Counted from the stretch's first letter, positions 16,272-25,759 are shown. The stretch: 64,000 nucleotides of DNA from Solirubrobacter soli DSM 22325 (GCF_000423665.1 NZ_AUIK01000010.1:248001-312000); one strand, 5' to 3'. A program made the numbers and translations. The notes: generated from the sequence alone by a model not told the origin.

Positions 16272-17129
16272 TCACCCCCCGGATCTACCGAGCAGGTCCC
16301 CGAAACTCCCTGCCTGCCCGGCGAGCTGGGCGGCGAGATCGCCCGGCTCCGCCTCCACGACGTTGGTCGCGACACCCTTGAAGAACGTGTAGCTGAAGGT
16401 GCCGTCGTCGGCGGCGGTGCGATAGAGGTCGCGGATGCCCTCGTCGAAGCGATCGGCCGCGATCAGCCCGCGTGCGATCGCGGTCTCGCGCACGCCCTCG
16501 ATCATCGCCGTGAACGTCTTGCGCGTGAAGCCGTCGATCAGGTCCGGACGGCTGCCGTCGACGTAGACCATCCGCGGCGAGACGGTGACGTCCTCGAACC
16601 CGGCCTCGCGGAGGAGCGGATAGACACGGCGGCCGATCAGCGCGTCGCCCGGCTGGAGCGCCACCAGGCATTGGATCGCCTCGTGGGCGGCCGCCGACTC
16701 CGGGTGGAAGTACGCCGAGCCGTGGTCGCCCTCGATGACGGTGATGGTGCCGCCGGGCCGCAGCAGCGTCTTCAGCCGCGCGAGCGCGGCGCCCGGATCG
16801 CTGAGGTGCTCGAGCACGAAGCAGACGAAGACGTGGTCGAACGTCTCCTCCGGCATCGTGAACAGGTCGGCCTGGCGGAACTCGACGTTGGGCAGCCCGC
16901 GGGCGCGGGCCACGGCGAGCGACTCCGCCGAGACGTCGATCGAGGTGAAGCGCGCCTTCGGGCTGCGGGCCGCGAGCGTGACGCTCTGCGCGCCGGTTCC
17001 GCAGCCCGCCTCCAGCACCCGCGCGCCCGCCGGGTAGGTCGTGTCGCCGTGCAGCAGCTCCACGAGCGCGCCCGCCTGATCGTGCAGGCGCTCGCTCTCG
17101 CGGTCGTCGTAGCCGTGGACGTAGGTCAC
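16272..17129 (-). CDS. Class I SAM-dependent methyltransferase
   Basis: 285 aa. Motif I is VLEAGCGTGAQSVTLA near residue 40; acidic residue in SIDVSAES; then FVCFVLEHL and LLRPGGTITVIEGDHG as motifs II-III. The C-terminal half is helical. It resembles methyltransferases acting on small molecules such as quinone or antibiotic precursors; no substrate can be read from context. A short GGGG/CCCC hairpin (16257-16266) after its stop may help termination. Confidence 0.85.
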   Translation of the reverse strand: MTYVHGYDDRESERLHDQAGALVELLHGDTTYPAGARVLEAGCGTGAQSVTLAARSPKARFTSIDVSAESLAVARARGLPNVEFRQADLFTMPEETFDHVFVCFVLEHLSDPGAALARLKTLLRPGGTITVIEGDHGSAYFHPESAAAHEAIQCLVALQPGDALIGRRVYPLLREAGFEDVTVSPRMVYVDGSRPDLIDGFTRKTFTAMIEGVRETAIARGLIAADRFDEGIRDLYRTAADDGTFSYTFFKGVATNVVEAEPGDLAAQLAGQAGSFGDLLGRSGG

Positions 17130-17138
17130 ACGGCCAGG

Positions 17139-18377
17139 CTACGGAATCGGGTCGAGCACCCCGGCGATCGTGAGCTCGGCCGCGTCGCCGTCGATCGGCG
17201 CGCCCTGCGCCGTCGAGCTCGCGGTCAGCACGATCGCGCCGTTCTCGAGGTCGGCCGTCCCGGTCAGCGCGAAGGGGATCTCGGCGGTGCCGAGCGGCGT
17301 GTCGAGCGCGATCCGCAGGTTGAGCGTCATCGCGCCCGTGGTCGGGTCGAAGGTGCCGGTCGCGGTCCCGACCATCGTCACCCGCGCGGCGCTGCCGACC
17401 ACCGGCGGGAAGCTGTCGACGGTGAAGCTGCGGTGGGTGGCGTTGAAGGCGAGGCCGACCGCGACGGCCACCGTGTCGCTCCCGCCGAGCTGCGGGTCGG
17501 TGATGGTCACGGTCGCGTCGCCGGTGAGCGTGGCGCGGAACGCGGGCTTGGCGAGCTGCAGCGACGACAACTCGTTGCTGAACGTCTTGCGGCCGGTGGG
17601 CGCGACGACGACTTCCCCGGCCTGCGGCGCGGCGAGGTTCGCGATCAGCACGATGTTCTCGTCGGAGACCGCGACGTCGAGGCGGCCCGCGGACTGGTCG
17701 AAGTCGCGGCGGACGAACAGCCGCGCGCGCCGGGCCGCCGGACCGAGCAGGATCAGCGACGACAGCTCGTCCTCCGCCTCGATGTCGTTGAGCGTGCGCT
17801 CGATGAGCGTGATCGTGTTCAGGTTGGCCAGCCCGTCCGTGCGCACGAACGCCACGTGCTCGTGCGTCTGGAGCGCGGTGAGGAGGGTGCCGACGCGCAC
17901 GGCGAGCGTGGCGAAGCGCGGGAACGCGTCGAGGTTCTGCGCCGCGGCGTGCAGTTGCGCCACGGCGGCCTTTATGGCCGCGACGCTCGTGAGCGGCGAG
18001 CTGCCGGGGACGACGAGCAGCGCCGCCCCGTGGTCGGCGGCCGAGAAGCCCGTGTTGCGGAAGAGCGCGAGCACGCTCGGGACGCGCAGCGCGTGGACGG
18101 AGACCTCGGTCTCCAGAGTGCGCTGCGCGGTTCCGAGCACGACCGTCGCGCGGAGGGTCGCGACGGCCGGCGCGGGCGTGGCGGCGAGCTGCTCGACGAC
18201 CTCGGGCTCCAAGCGCAGGCCGCCGCCCTCGGCGACCGCGCCATCGGCGCCGAAGGTCACCGTCGCCCCGTTCGGCACCCCGAGCAACGCCGGCGTGCAC
18301 AGCTCGCCGGGGGCGATCTGCCTGTCGAACGGGGCGAAGCGGACGAGCGCGAGTGCGGAGGAAGCGGTGGCGGTCAT
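17139..18377 (-). CDS. Unknown 412-aa protein, beta-rich C-terminus
   Basis: Not recognised. The first 200 residues mix helices and strands (VVEQLAATPAPAVATLRATV, then LRVPSVLALFRNTGF). The C-terminal 150 residues are strand-rich, with TGDATVTITDPQLGG, TGTFDPTTGAMTLNLRIAL and LTGTADLENGAIVLTASSTA, resembling lipid- or surface-associated beta-sandwich proteins. There is no signal peptide or membrane helix. ATG 18377 is followed by an ordinary coding pattern throughout. It lies between the methyltransferase and the citrate synthase on the same strand. Confidence 0.6.
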   Translation of the reverse strand: MTATASSALALVRFAPFDRQIAPGELCTPALLGVPNGATVTFGADGAVAEGGGLRLEPEVVEQLAATPAPAVATLRATVVLGTAQRTLETEVSVHALRVPSVLALFRNTGFSAADHGAALLVVPGSSPLTSVAAIKAAVAQLHAAAQNLDAFPRFATLAVRVGTLLTALQTHEHVAFVRTDGLANLNTITLIERTLNDIEAEDELSSLILLGPAARRARLFVRRDFDQSAGRLDVAVSDENIVLIANLAAPQAGEVVVAPTGRKTFSNELSSLQLAKPAFRATLTGDATVTITDPQLGGSDTVAVAVGLAFNATHRSFTVDSFPPVVGSAARVTMVGTATGTFDPTTGAMTLNLRIALDTPLGTAEIPFALTGTADLENGAIVLTASSTAQGAPIDGDAAELTIAGVLDPIP

Positions 18378-18434
18378 GTCGGCTCCAGACGCGCCGCGAC
18401 CGCGACCACTTCCGCCGCTGAGACGGAGGTGAGA

Positions 18435-19490
18435 CTAAGCCGGAACGGGCACGCCGCGCGGTGCCGGGCCGGTGTAGAGGGCGGTCGGGCGGATCAGCCG
18501 CGCCTCGCGCTTCTGCTCGAGGATGTGGGCGGACCAGCCCGCGGTGCGGGCGCACACGAAGAGTGGCGTGAAGAGGTCCGCCGGGACCTCGGCGAAGTCG
18601 AGCAGCACCGCGGACCAGAACTCGACGTTCGTGGCCAGGACGCGGTCGGGCTTGCGTTCGCGCAGGGCCTCCAGCGCGGCCGCCTCGAGCGCCTCGGCGA
18701 CCTCGTAGCGGGTGGAGCCGAGCTCGCGGGCGGTGCGGCGCAGCACGCGTGAGCGCGGGTCTTCGGCGCGGTAGACGCGGTGGCCGAAGCCCATCAGCCG
18801 CTCGCCCCGGTCCAGCGCGTCGCGCACCCACGCGCCCGCGTCGCCGGTGCGCTCGACCTCTTCCAGCATCTTCAGGACACGGCTCGGCGCGCCGCCGTGC
18901 AGCGGGCCGGAGAGCGCGCCGATCGCCGCCGACACCGCCGCGGCCACGTCGGCGCCCGTGGAGGCGACGACGCGGGCGGTGAACGTGGAGGCGTTCATCC
19001 CATGCTCGGCGGCGCTCACCCAGTAGGCGTCGATGGCGCGCGCGTGGCGCGGGTCGGCCTCTCCGCGCCAGCGGGTGAGGAAGCGTTCGGCCGCGGTGCC
19101 GGAGGCCGCCGGCACCGGCGCCAGGTCGGCCCCGCGGGCCGACTGCGCGACGAAGTCGAGCGTGAGCGCGGACACGGTCGCCAGGTCGGTGCGCGCCTGC
19201 TCGTCGTCGATGTCGATCAGCGGCGCGGTCGCCAGCGTCGCGACCGCCGCCTGCACGTCCGCGCGGGTGTTGCCCGAACGCACCGGAAGGTCACGCGGCT
19301 CCGCCGCCGTCAGCCCGGGTGTGAGCGCGTCGTCGACCAGCAGCCCCCAGACCTGCTCGAACGGGACACGGCCCGCGAGCTCCTCGATGTCCACGCCGCG
19401 ATAGCGCAACGCGCCGCCGTCGCGGTCGGGCTCGGCGATCGTGCTGGCGAACGCGACGACCCCCTCCAACCCTGAGCGCACTTCGGTCAT
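18435..19490 (-). CDS. Citrate synthase (actinobacterial second type)
   Basis: Condenses acetyl-CoA, or possibly propionyl-CoA, with oxaloacetate. 351 aa, shorter than the 430-aa TCA enzyme. Catalytic-region motifs: EHGMNAST, GPLHGGAPS, GFGHRVYR, and TNVEFW where the main enzyme has NVDFYSG; CARTAGWSAHILEQK is typical of the mycobacterial CitA-like group. ATG 19490 has GAGGAG 6 nt upstream. It starts inside the stop of the CGNR regulator gene (4-bp overlap), so both share one message and probably one control. Confidence 0.92.
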   Translation of the reverse strand: MTEVRSGLEGVVAFASTIAEPDRDGGALRYRGVDIEELAGRVPFEQVWGLLVDDALTPGLTAAEPRDLPVRSGNTRADVQAAVATLATAPLIDIDDEQARTDLATVSALTLDFVAQSARGADLAPVPAASGTAAERFLTRWRGEADPRHARAIDAYWVSAAEHGMNASTFTARVVASTGADVAAAVSAAIGALSGPLHGGAPSRVLKMLEEVERTGDAGAWVRDALDRGERLMGFGHRVYRAEDPRSRVLRRTARELGSTRYEVAEALEAAALEALRERKPDRVLATNVEFWSAVLLDFAEVPADLFTPLFVCARTAGWSAHILEQKREARLIRPTALYTGPAPRGVPVPA

Positions 19491-20098
19491 GACGACTCCT
19501 CTCGTCGCCGGCGGCGATGCCGGCGGGCTTTTTCGACGTTGCCACACGCGGTGGGCGAGCAGTAGCGGCGGACGGCGGCGGGCGAGCGGTCGAAGAACCG
19601 CCCGCTGCACGTGTCCGACGCGCAGATCCGGATCCGCCCCGCCTGCTCGGGCGTGAACATGCGCGCGGCGTCGTGGGCGACGACGCCGAGGCCATAGGCG
19701 GCGGGGTGTTCCGGCTGCGCCGGGCGCAGCAGGAGACCATCGGCCCCGCGCACGAGCTCATCCGGCCGCGCGGCGAACGGGAGCTCGCGCGAGAGCGCGG
19801 CGCGGGTCGCCTCGGGCAGCGGCTCGCCGCCGATCACGGCGACCATCCCCGCGTCGATGTGCTCGCGCAGTGCGCGGGCGCGGGCCAGCAATCCGGGTGG
19901 GACGGGCGGCGGGGCGTCGAGGACCTCGGCGCGGACGAGCCACTCCCCGAGGTCCTCCTCGGTCACGAGCGTCTCGACCCGGCGACACCAGCGCTCGCGC
20001 ATGGTGTTGACGAAGTCGATCGCCGGGCGACCGCCGCTCCAGTACCACCACGGCGCCCCGCGCTCGAGAGGGAGCGCGAGGTCGTCGGGCAGATCCAT
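19487..20098 (-). CDS. CGNR zinc-finger transcriptional regulator
   Basis: 203 aa. The N-terminal part is a ligand-sensing ABATE-like domain (WWYWSGGRPAIDFVNTM), and the C-terminal CGNR zinc finger reads CASDTCSGRFFDRSP, then RRYCSPTACGNVEKARR. Such proteins bind DNA as regulators of metabolic genes. ATG 20098 is chosen because the proposed operator begins right at it; a longer in-frame start at 20134 would place the palindrome inside the gene. It is the first gene of an operon with citrate synthase and is probably autoregulated. Confidence 0.87.
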   Translation of the reverse strand: MDLPDDLALPLERGAPWWYWSGGRPAIDFVNTMRERWCRRVETLVTEEDLGEWLVRAEVLDAPPPVPPGLLARARALREHIDAGMVAVIGGEPLPEATRAALSRELPFAARPDELVRGADGLLLRPAQPEHPAAYGLGVVAHDAARMFTPEQAGRIRICASDTCSGRFFDRSPAAVRRYCSPTACGNVEKARRHRRRRREESS

Positions 20099-20126
20099 AA
20101 CCACATGATTGCCGATCATGTGGTTA
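20098..20126. promoter_or_regulatory. Perfect 12-bp palindromic operator of the CGNR-citrate synthase operon
   Basis: TAACCACATGAT (20098-20109) and ATCATGTGGTTA (20115-20126) are exact inverted repeats around the 5-nt spacer TGCCG. The site abuts the regulator's start codon and is AT-richer than its surroundings. Without a T-run it is a poor terminator and a good dimer-binding site. Autoregulation by the CGNR protein is the simplest reading. Confidence 0.7.
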
Positions 20127-20134
20127 CGCGTCAA

Positions 20135-21626
20135 CTACGAGATGGTCAGCGTGAAGCTCCCAGAGCCGCTGTAGGCGTAGACGCGCCAGCGGTACGTGCC
20201 GGCGGTGCCGGTGTAGCTGACGTCCTCGTTGGCCGTGAAGCCGAGGCCGCTGGCCACGTTCGTCCACGTCGACCCGTTGAGCTTCTGCAGGTAGAGATCG
20301 AAGTCAGCGCCGCCCGGACCGCGGAGGGAGCCGCGCTGGGTGACGGTGGTCGTCGTCTGGCAGGTCGGGCTGTAGAGCGAGGCGCCGGTGCCGCTCAGCG
20401 TGCCGGTGAACGTCCCGGCGCACGTGGGCGTCGGCGTCGTGGTCGGCGTGGCCGTGGGCGTCGGCGTGGGGGTCGGCGTCGGCGCGCCGGACGGGTTCGT
20501 GAACAACAGGCGGTTCGGCGAGCCGCTGCCCGGGTTGCCGACGACGTTCGGCGTCGCGTTGCCCGTGATCGCCGCCGCGACCGTCGCGGGACTCGCCCCC
20601 TGGTTGCCCTCCAGGTAGAGCGCGGCCGCCCCGGTCACGTGCGGTGTCGCCATCGACGTGCCGCTGATCGTGTTGGTGGCCGTGTCGCTCGAGTACCAGG
20701 ACGAGGTGATGCTCGAGCCGGGCGCGAAGACGTCGACGCAGGTGCCGAAGTGAGAACGACGAGCGCGCGTCGGTCGAGGTCGTCGAGCCGACGGTGAGCG
20801 CCGCGGCCACGCGCGACGGCGAGCTGTTGCACGCGTTCGCGTTGTCGTTGCCGGCGGCCACGGCGAACGTGACGCCGTCGTTGATCGCGCGCACGACCGC
20901 GTTGTCGAGCGTCGTCGAGACGCCGCCGCCGAGGCTCATGTTCGCCACCGCGGGCGCGCCCGCCTGGTGGTTGCCGGTCACCCAGTCGATGCCCGCGACG
21001 ACGCCGGACGTGGTGCCCGAGCCGCTGCAGTTGAGGACGCGCACGCCCACGAGCTTGACCTGCTTGGCGACGCCGTAGGTCGAGCCGCCGACCGTGCCGG
21101 CGACGTGCGTCCCGTGGCCGTTGCAGTCGTCGGCGCTGCCGCCGTCGACCGCGTCGTAGCCCGACACGGCCCGCCCGCCGAACTGCTGGTGGGAGAAGCG
21201 GATGCCGGTGTCGATGATGTAGGCGGTGACGTCCGGCGCCGTCGTGTCGTAGCTGTAGGTGGTGCTCAGCGGCAGGTTGCGCTGGTCGATGCGGTCCAGC
21301 CCCCACGTGGCGTTGTTCTGGGTCGCGTCGAGCGTGATCACGCGATCAGGCTCGACGTAGGCCACGGCAGGGTCGCTCTTCACCTCCGCCAGCGCGTCCT
21401 TGCCCAGCTTCGCCGAGAAGCCCTTCAGGACCCGCGAGTACTCGCGCTGGACCTTGCCGCCGCGATCGCGTACGCGCGTCTTGGCCTTGTCCGCGGCGGG
21501 CGCGCTCGTCTGGTCCTTGAGGACGACGATGTACTGGCCCGGGATCTCCTGCGCTCCCGCGACCGAGGGCGTTGCGGCAACGGCAACGGTGCTCGCGACG
21601 AGCGCGAGCGTGAGACGTGACACCAC
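20135..21626 (-). pseudogene. Secreted subtilisin-like protease, frameshifted before the active-site Ser
   Basis: A signal peptide (residues 1-25) is followed by an I9 propeptide (IPGQYIVVLKD), then the S8 domain with D139 in IIDTG and H171 in NGHGTHVAG. Near 20750 the frame is lost, just after DARSSFS. The correct continuation (FGTCVDVFAPGSSI and GTSMATPHVTGAA with the catalytic Ser) lies in another frame and runs to 20135. After it come a Thr-Pro linker and a PPC-like domain (GADFDLYLQKLNG). As written the protease is inactive; one small indel would restore about 495 aa. It could be a sequence error or a true pseudogene. Confidence 0.85.
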
Positions 21627-21768
21627 TTCTGACTCCCCTGTCGGAGGTTCCTCCCGCCGGGAAAGTACCCCCGCTCAGCATCAGCGCAAGGACAATGTCA
21701 GAACATCGTTTTCGACCGGATTTCAGCTGTCGCGTATCACGTCTTCATCCGTGGCTCTCCATAGGGGC

Positions 21769-22545
21769 ATGGACGACGAGCGCTACATCGGCTGCGACAT
21801 CAAGCTGCTGCCGGAGGACCAGTGGGTGGACGCCGCACTGACCGCCGCGGAGGAGAACCCGGCGAACGCGCCGGCGACCTCGATCCTCGCCCTCGGCCTG
21901 CCGCAGGCGGTGATCGCGCCCGAGCACCTCGCGCTCGTGACGCAGAAGTTCTGGCGCAGCCACGGCGTCCACCTGACGGTCGGCTGGCTCGACAACCCAC
22001 CCGCCGACCTGCGCCGCCGGATCCTGTCGCACATGAACGCGTGGGGCGCGTTCGCCGACGTCCGCTTCTCCGAGTCCGCGGTCGACCCGCAGGTCCGGAT
22101 CTCACGCGGCGACGGCGGCTACTGGTCCAACCTCGGCACCGACATCCTCAGCGTCCCGAGCGATCAGCCGACGATGAACCTCGAGGGGTTCACGATGAAT
22201 ACGCGCGAGTCGGAGTTCGTGCGCGTCGTGCGCCACGAGACCGGCCACACGCTCGGCTTCCCGCACGAGCACCGGCGCGCGGAGATCGTCTCCAAGATCG
22301 ACCGTGCGAAGGCGATCACGTTCTTCCAGGACACCCAGGGATGGGACCCCGCGAAGACGACCCAGCAGGTGCTGACCCCGCTGGAGCGCTCGGCGCTGAT
22401 CGCCACCGCGACGGCCGATCCGCACTCGATCATGTGCTACGCCCTGCCCGGCACGATCATGCGGGACGGGCAACCGGTCCCGGGCGGAACCGACATCGAC
22501 GCGACCGACCGCACGTTCGCCGCCAGCGTGTACCCGAAGCGGTAG
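21769..22545 (+). CDS. Zinc metalloprotease of the metzincin type
   Basis: 258 aa. The extended zinc motif HETGHTLGFPHEH (156-168) supplies three His ligands and the catalytic Glu; a later SIMCYALPG is the Met-turn expected for astacin-like metzincins. No signal peptide is visible with ATG 21769, so it may act inside the cell or be exported in another way. AGGGG lies just before the start. It is divergent from the subtilase gene across about 140 bp. Confidence 0.85.
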   Translation: MDDERYIGCDIKLLPEDQWVDAALTAAEENPANAPATSILALGLPQAVIAPEHLALVTQKFWRSHGVHLTVGWLDNPPADLRRRILSHMNAWGAFADVRFSESAVDPQVRISRGDGGYWSNLGTDILSVPSDQPTMNLEGFTMNTRESEFVRVVRHETGHTLGFPHEHRRAEIVSKIDRAKAITFFQDTQGWDPAKTTQQVLTPLERSALIATATADPHSIMCYALPGTIMRDGQPVPGGTDIDATDRTFAASVYPKR

Positions 22546-22567
22546 ACCGTCCGCCCCACCCGCTTTC

Positions 22568-23794
22568 ATGCCGCCGGTGCTCGGGCGGCAGTTCGGATGG
22601 TTGTGGGCGGCGTATGCGGTGAGCACGGCGGGTACCTGGCTGGCGTTCGACGCCTTCCCGCTGATCGCGATCCTGGTGCTCGACGCGGGGCCGGCGGCGG
22701 TGTCGTTGCTGGCCGCCGCGGGGATGGCGGTCGCGGCGCTGCTGGCGATCCCGCTCGGCCCGTGGGTCGAGTTCCGGCGCAAGCGAGGAGTGATGATCGC
22801 GATGGACCTGCTCCGGTTCGCCGCGCTGATGACCGTTCCCGCCGCCTACTGGCTCGGGTGGCTGACGTTCGGCCAGCTGCTCGTGGTGGCGGTCGTCGTC
22901 GGCGCGTGCGACATCGCGTTCCGCGCGGCGAGCGGCGCCTGCCTGAAGGCGCTCGTGCCGCCCGAGGGGCTGCTGCTCGCCAACGCGCGGTTCGAGTCGA
23001 CCACCTGGACGGCGACGGCGCTCGGGCCGCCGCTCGGTGGCGCGCTGATCGGGATCTTCGGACCGCTGGTGACCGTGGTGATCAACGCGGTCAGCTTCGT
23101 CCTGTCGGCGTTGGGCATCCGCGCGATCGGTGGCGACGAGCCGCGGCCGGTCGTCACGCAATCGGCCCGCGGCGGCCTGCTCGAGGGCTGGCGCTTCATC
23201 TTCGCCAACGCCACCTTGCGCGCACTGTTCCTGAACACGGTCGTCGTGAGCGCGCTGATCATGGCCACCGCGCCGCTGCTCGCCGTGTTGATGCTGGGCG
23301 AGCTCGGATTCGCGCCCTGGCAGTACGCCCTCGCGTTCGGCGCGCCCTGCGTCGGCGGCCTGGTGGGCGCGCGGCTTTCCCGCCGTGCCGTCGACCGCTT
23401 CGGCACCCACCGCGTGCTGCTGGTCGCGGGGACGCTGCGGGCGTGCTGGTCGGTCGGGCTCGCGTTCGTGAGCGCCGGCGTCGGCGGGCTCGCGCTCGTG
23501 ATCGCGCTCCAGTTCGGGCTCGTGGCGAGCATGGGCGTCTTCAACCCGGTCCTCGCCACCCACCGGCTGGCCGCGACCCCGTCGGACCGCGTCGCGCGTG
23601 TTCTGGCCGCGTGGAACGTGACCAACAACGCCGCGCGCGCCGGGCTGACCGCGCTCTGGGGGCTGCTGGCCGCGCTGCTCGGTCTGCGGGCCGCGATCGC
23701 GCTCGCCGGCGTCCTGCTGCTCGCGACCCCGCTGTTGCTCCCCTTCAGCGCCGCGTCGCTGCGGCGTCGATCGCCGGCGCGTCAAGCAGCCTGA
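22568..23794 (+). CDS. MFS transporter
   Basis: Integral membrane protein of 408 aa with about 10-12 hydrophobic helices, starting FGWLWAAYAVSTAGTWLAFD as in the group of MFS proteins related to macrolide exporters. The loop between helices 2 and 3 carries EFRRKRG. The substrate is probably a drug or metabolite exported by proton antiport (family knowledge). It follows the metalloprotease gene by 22 bp. Its last 50 bp overlap the anti-sigma-like gene tail-to-tail. Confidence 0.85.
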   Translation: MPPVLGRQFGWLWAAYAVSTAGTWLAFDAFPLIAILVLDAGPAAVSLLAAAGMAVAALLAIPLGPWVEFRRKRGVMIAMDLLRFAALMTVPAAYWLGWLTFGQLLVVAVVVGACDIAFRAASGACLKALVPPEGLLLANARFESTTWTATALGPPLGGALIGIFGPLVTVVINAVSFVLSALGIRAIGGDEPRPVVTQSARGGLLEGWRFIFANATLRALFLNTVVVSALIMATAPLLAVLMLGELGFAPWQYALAFGAPCVGGLVGARLSRRAVDRFGTHRVLLVAGTLRACWSVGLAFVSAGVGGLALVIALQFGLVASMGVFNPVLATHRLAATPSDRVARVLAAWNVTNNAARAGLTALWGLLAALLGLRAAIALAGVLLLATPLLLPFSAASLRRRSPARQAA

Positions 23795-24581
23795 GGTTCG
23801 CGGGAGTCGCCGGGAGCCGCTCGAAGCGGTCGACCGTCTCGGTGATCCGCAGCTCGCCGGTCTTCTCACCGGCTACGGGCTTGCGCGTCTTCGGGTCGAT
23901 CTTCACCCGGTAGGTGCTCGGCGTCGTGACGCTGCCGAGCGGGAGCGCGGTCTCGCGGTCCAGGTAGAACGTCTCGTCCCCGCTCGTGTACGCCCGCGCG
24001 GGTCGGCCGTTGAACGTGGTGTCGCCGGCGTCGCGCATGCCGCGATAGCGGGCGCGGAAGCGCTCGACCACGGTCTGCAGGTTCTCGGCGAAGCCCTTGG
24101 CGCCCTCGTCGTCCTTCCAGCCCGGGTCGTCGGAGCGGATCGCACGGACCTGGCCGTCGAGCAGCGTGCGGAAGACCGGACCGTTCTGGTCGTGCTCGTA
24201 GCGCCACGTCTTGCCGTTCTCGTCGACGTCCATGACGTTGTGGAGGCGGTCGCCGCGCTGCCACGAGGTGCTGTGGGTGATCGTGCGACGGTCGCCCGGT
24301 CCATCGAGGGTCAGGGTCGTCACCGTCAGGATCACGGCGTCCTCCGGCGCGGTGGCGGCGTAGGCGCGGGCGGCGAGGTCGACCTGGCTGGCCCCGGGGA
24401 GCAGCGTGAACGCGAGCGCGGCGACGCCCGCGACGGCGAGCGCGACCGCTGGGGCGAGCCTCCGGCGACGCTTGCGCGGGTGCGCGGTGATCCGCCCGAG
24501 CACGTCGGCGGGGGGCGCCGCGCTCGTGTCGAAGGCGTCGGCGGGGTCCGCGGCGCGCAGGCGGGTGAGCGTGTCAGACAT
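23745..24581 (-). CDS. Membrane protein paired with an ECF sigma factor (anti-sigma-like)
   Basis: 278 aa: a cytoplasmic N-terminus (about 40 residues, DPADAFDTSAAPPADVLGRI), one membrane helix (about 43-63), and an outer domain with beta-strand segments such as WRYEHDQNG and GETFYLDRETALPLGS-like repeats. The layout and the 8-bp overlap with the sigma gene fit the common actinobacterial sigma/CU044_5270-like membrane partner. No HxxxCxxC zinc finger is present, so direct anti-sigma action is inferred only from context. Confidence 0.65.
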   Translation of the reverse strand: MSDTLTRLRAADPADAFDTSAAPPADVLGRITAHPRKRRRRLAPAVALAVAGVAALAFTLLPGASQVDLAARAYAATAPEDAVILTVTTLTLDGPGDRRTITHSTSWQRGDRLHNVMDVDENGKTWRYEHDQNGPVFRTLLDGQVRAIRSDDPGWKDDEGAKGFAENLQTVVERFRARYRGMRDAGDTTFNGRPARAYTSGDETFYLDRETALPLGSVTTPSTYRVKIDPKTRKPVAGEKTGELRITETVDRFERLPATPANLRLLDAPAIDAAATRR

Positions 24582-25110
24582 CGGCGGGCTCCAGGAAGTG
24601 GTCGAGGTCGATCGCGGCGTCGCGGGCGTGCAGGGCAGCCGCCAGCCGCCGGCGGGCGCGCGAGACGCGGACGGCGAACGCGGCGCGGGTGACGCCGGCG
24701 GAGCGGGCGCCGTCGGCCAGGCTGAGGCGCTCCCACGCCGTCAGGCGCAGCGCTTCGCGGTCGCGTTCGGAGAGCGTGGCGAAGGCCTGCAGGACGACGT
24801 CGCGCTCCGCAAGCCGGTCGGCGGGGTCGCGGCCCGTCGGCCGGCGCTCCGCCGCGACTGCGTGCGAGCGCCTCATGTGGCGCGCCTCCGCGCGCCGCTG
24901 GTTGGCGAGCACGTGCGCCGCCGCGGCGTACAGCCACGGCAGCGGGTGCTCGCGCGGGACCTTGTCCAGCCGCCGCCATGCGACGAGGAACGCCTCGTTG
25001 GCGACCTCCTCGGCGAGCCCCGGCTCCGTGCGCCGCAGCGCGTAGCGGTGCACGTCCCGATAGTGGGCGGCGAACAGTGCCTCGAAGCGCGCTCGGTCGT
25101 GTGCGGCCAT
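24574..25110 (-). CDS. ECF sigma factor
   Basis: RNA polymerase sigma factor of 178 aa with region 2 (FEALFAAHYRDVHRYALRR then EEVANEAFLVAWRRLDKV) and region 4 (LSERDREALRLTAWERLSLA with helix-turn-helix GVTRAAFAVRVSRARRRL). ATG 25110. The last codons overlap the membrane partner, so the pair is made together. It lies 37 bp behind the FKBP gene on the same strand and may be partly read through from it. Target promoters are unknown. Confidence 0.92.
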   Translation of the reverse strand: MAAHDRARFEALFAAHYRDVHRYALRRTEPGLAEEVANEAFLVAWRRLDKVPREHPLPWLYAAAAHVLANQRRAEARHMRRSHAVAAERRPTGRDPADRLAERDVVLQAFATLSERDREALRLTAWERLSLADGARSAGVTRAAFAVRVSRARRRLAAALHARDAAIDLDHFLEPADV

Positions 25111-25147
25111 CGCCCTGTATGTGTCCGCGTCGCCCGCGGAGTTGACG

Positions 25148-25732
25148 TCAGTCGATCGCGACCAGGTCGACGACGAACACGAGCGTCTCGCCGGGGTTGA
25201 TCGCGTCCCCCGCCCCCTGGTCGCCGTAGCCGAGGTCCGGCGGGACGATCAGCTCGCGCCGCCCGCCGACCTTCATCCCGGCGATGCCGCGATCGAAGCC
25301 CTCGATCACCTGGCCCTTGCCGAGCGCGAACGCGAACGGCTCGCCGCGGTCCCAGCTCGAGTCGACCTCCCTCCCGTCCGACCACGTCACGAGGCTGTAC
25401 TGCACGGTGACGGTGTCGCCGCTCCTGGCGCGGCGGATGCTGCCGACGGCGAGGTCCTTCGTCTGAAGCGTGGTAGGTGGATCGCCCGTGGGCTTGGCGA
25501 TCGCCGGCCGCGTGTCGAGGCACGTCTGGTAGGGACGTCTGACGGTCTTCCCGTCGGCTTTGAGCTCGAGCGTGTGGTGCCCGCGCGGGAGGAACCGCAG
25601 CCGGACGGTCCGGCCGCGCTGGTGGATTCGCTTGAACGGCTGCCCGTCCACGCGCGCCGTGACGTGCTCGGCGTGAAACGTCAGGGTCCGGTGGGTGATG
25701 CAGCGGTCCACCGGAGGGAGATCGAAGGCCAC
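25148..25732 (-). CDS. FKBP-type peptidyl-prolyl isomerase with N-terminal beta domain
   Basis: 194 aa. The C-terminal FKBP domain (about 100-194) has DTVTVQYSLVTWSDGREVDSS, the GQVIEGFDRGIAGMKVGGRR loop and PPDLGYGDQGAG, the active-site core of the family. The first 80 residues form a separate beta-rich segment (HHTLELKADGKTV) not typical of single-domain FKBPs. GTG 25732 is the only near start in frame. No signal peptide is evident. It is divergent from the unknown gene at 25760. Confidence 0.88.
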   Translation of the reverse strand: MAFDLPPVDRCITHRTLTFHAEHVTARVDGQPFKRIHQRGRTVRLRFLPRGHHTLELKADGKTVRRPYQTCLDTRPAIAKPTGDPPTTLQTKDLAVGSIRRARSGDTVTVQYSLVTWSDGREVDSSWDRGEPFAFALGKGQVIEGFDRGIAGMKVGGRRELIVPPDLGYGDQGAGDAINPGETLVFVVDLVAID

Positions 25733-25759
25733 GGGCCCATCGTGGCAGCATCCCGGGGC

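Noticed and set aside
16285..18831. An 848-aa minus-strand frame
   Set aside because: Shifted-frame shadow of the methyltransferase, the 412-aa protein and citrate synthase; low-complexity Arg/Ala protein without start signals.
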